This document shows, piece after piece, positions 20,474-21,102 of a stretch of DNA of 21,102 bases. Positions within the stretch are counted from its first letter, which is position 1; every line of letters begins with the position of its first letter. The notes under the pieces were generated by a model. It saw only the letters and a list, made by a program, of their open reading frames with translations. It had not been told where the DNA came from and did no database searches. The position numbers and the translations under genes are program-made. This DNA comes from Candidatus Nanopelagicaceae bacterium (lineage in GTDB: Bacteria > Actinomycetota > Actinomycetes > Nanopelagicales > Nanopelagicaceae), in assembly GCA_947489825.1 (NCBI GenBank), contig CANLFL010000003.1, forward strand, positions 1 through 21,102, read 5' to 3'.

Positions 20474-21102
20474 TTAGAGAGTAGCAAATGCCAATACAAC
20501 GTTGTGACCACCGAAACCAAAGGAGTCATTGAGCGCAGCAATCTGGCCTGCAGGAAGTGCTCGCGCCTTATCTCGCACGACATCAACGGTAACTGCCGGA
20601 TCTAGATTTTCAATGTTGATTGTGGGTGGAGCTAAACGCTCTTGGAGGGCTTTAACAATAAATACAGATTCGATAGCACCGGCGCCACCAAGTAAATGGC
20701 CGGTCATTGATTTTGTGGCAGAGACTGCAACGTGATCGATATCGCTACCAAGGGCTAAGCGCAGTGCGTTCGCCTCTGCAACATCTCCTGCCGGAGTAGA
20801 TGTTGCGTGCGCATTTAAATGAACAATATCTTTTGTTGAGAGATTGGCATTGGCTAGTGCGAACTTAATTGCACGTTGTACGCCAGCACCTTCTGGGTCT
20901 GGGGCTGCGATGTGATAACCATCTGAGCTCAAACCTTGTCCAACAAGCTCACAGTAAATCTTTGCTCCACGCGCCTTTGCATGTTCGTACTCTTCAAGAA
21001 TAAGTATTCCGCCCCCTTCACCAAGAACGAATCCATCTCGATCGCGGTCATACGGACGCGATGCACGCTCAGGTGCATCGTTGCGAGTTGATAGCGCCTT
21101 CA
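20474..21102 (-). CDS. 3-oxoacyl-[ACP] synthase II (FabF/KasA type), C-terminal half (runs off right edge)
   Basis: About 209 C-terminal residues of a beta-ketoacyl-ACP synthase; the frame is open through base 21102 and the start lies outside. Signatures are KALSTRNDAPERASRPYD at the window edge, DGFVLGEGGGILILEEYEHA, then HLNAHATSTPAGD with the catalytic His at 20809-20807. VSATKSMTGHLLGGAGAIES carries the conserved Lys and second catalytic His, and NDSFGFGGHN is the usual C-terminal motif. The active-site Cys lies beyond the window. The enzyme condenses malonyl-ACP with acyl-ACP in type II fatty acid synthesis. It is upstream of, and 2 bp from, the AccD6-like gene, so the two form an operon that probably continues rightward with fabH/acpP/fabD-type genes (inference). 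Confidence 0.94.
   Translation of the reverse strand, partial: KALSTRNDAPERASRPYDRDRDGFVLGEGGGILILEEYEHAKARGAKIYCELVGQGLSSDGYHIAAPDPEGAGVQRAIKFALANANLSTKDIVHLNAHATSTPAGDVAEANALRLALGSDIDHVAVSATKSMTGHLLGGAGAIESVFIVKALQERLAPPTINIENLDPAVTVDVVRDKARALPAGQIAALNDSFGFGGHNVVLAFATL

Noticed and set aside
20215..20605. Open frames on the plus strand opposite accD and the ketosynthase gene
   Set aside because: Shadows of two clearly conserved genes on the minus strand.

Overview
The window looks like the chromosome of a small free-living actinobacterium of the freshwater acI / Nanopelagicales type. This is inferred from gene content and was not tested by any search. The supporting signs are a DUF3145 gene (an actinobacterial family), a split lycopene cyclase (crtYc/crtYd) beside a Blh retinal-forming oxygenase, a KasA/AccD6-like fatty-acid pair, a sugar ABC transporter without its own ATPase, GC near 50% by eye, frequent GTG/TTG starts and tightly overlapping genes.

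Region 1 (1 to about 14,940) is a carbohydrate-utilisation locus that runs off the left edge. It starts with the 5' end of a leftward enolase-superfamily (mandelate racemase/muconate lactonizing-like) gene. A rightward sugar importer follows: a lipoprotein binding protein, a strong 18-bp hairpin, then two permeases. Next is a leftward pair, a Gfo/Idh/MocA oxidoreductase and a ThuA-like protein. A divergent control region then leads into a rightward, densely packed operon: GH36 alpha-galactosidase-like, GH38 alpha-mannosidase, GH2 beta-galactosidase, and an unrecognised cytoplasmic protein with an Asp-box. None of the hydrolases has a signal peptide. The likely scheme is import of an intact galactose- and mannose-containing oligosaccharide, trimming in the cytosol, and an oxidative side branch (ThuA, Gfo/Idh, enolase-family enzyme). 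The exact substrate cannot be read from the sequence.

Region 2 (about 14,940 to 17,212) is a retinal module. crtYd and crtYc run leftward, and blh runs rightward from a 53-bp divergent gap, followed by a secreted M23-type peptidase. Carotene made by the cyclase would be cleaved to retinal, presumably for an actinorhodopsin encoded elsewhere. Neither crtE/B/I nor a rhodopsin gene is in the window.

Region 3 (17,213 to 21,102) is core chromosome: a bidirectional terminator, a cold-shock protein gene with a long leader, DUF3145, a SIMPL/DUF541 protein, and a leftward pair, KasA/FabF (cut by the right edge) and an AccD6-like carboxyltransferase.

Arginine codon use differs sharply between Region 1 (AGA/CGA) and the flank (CGC/CGT). 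The change falls in the 43 bp between the last operon gene and crtYd. That gap holds a 13-codon remnant resembling the start of a radical-SAM gene, so the sugar locus looks like an acquired island with a visible junction.
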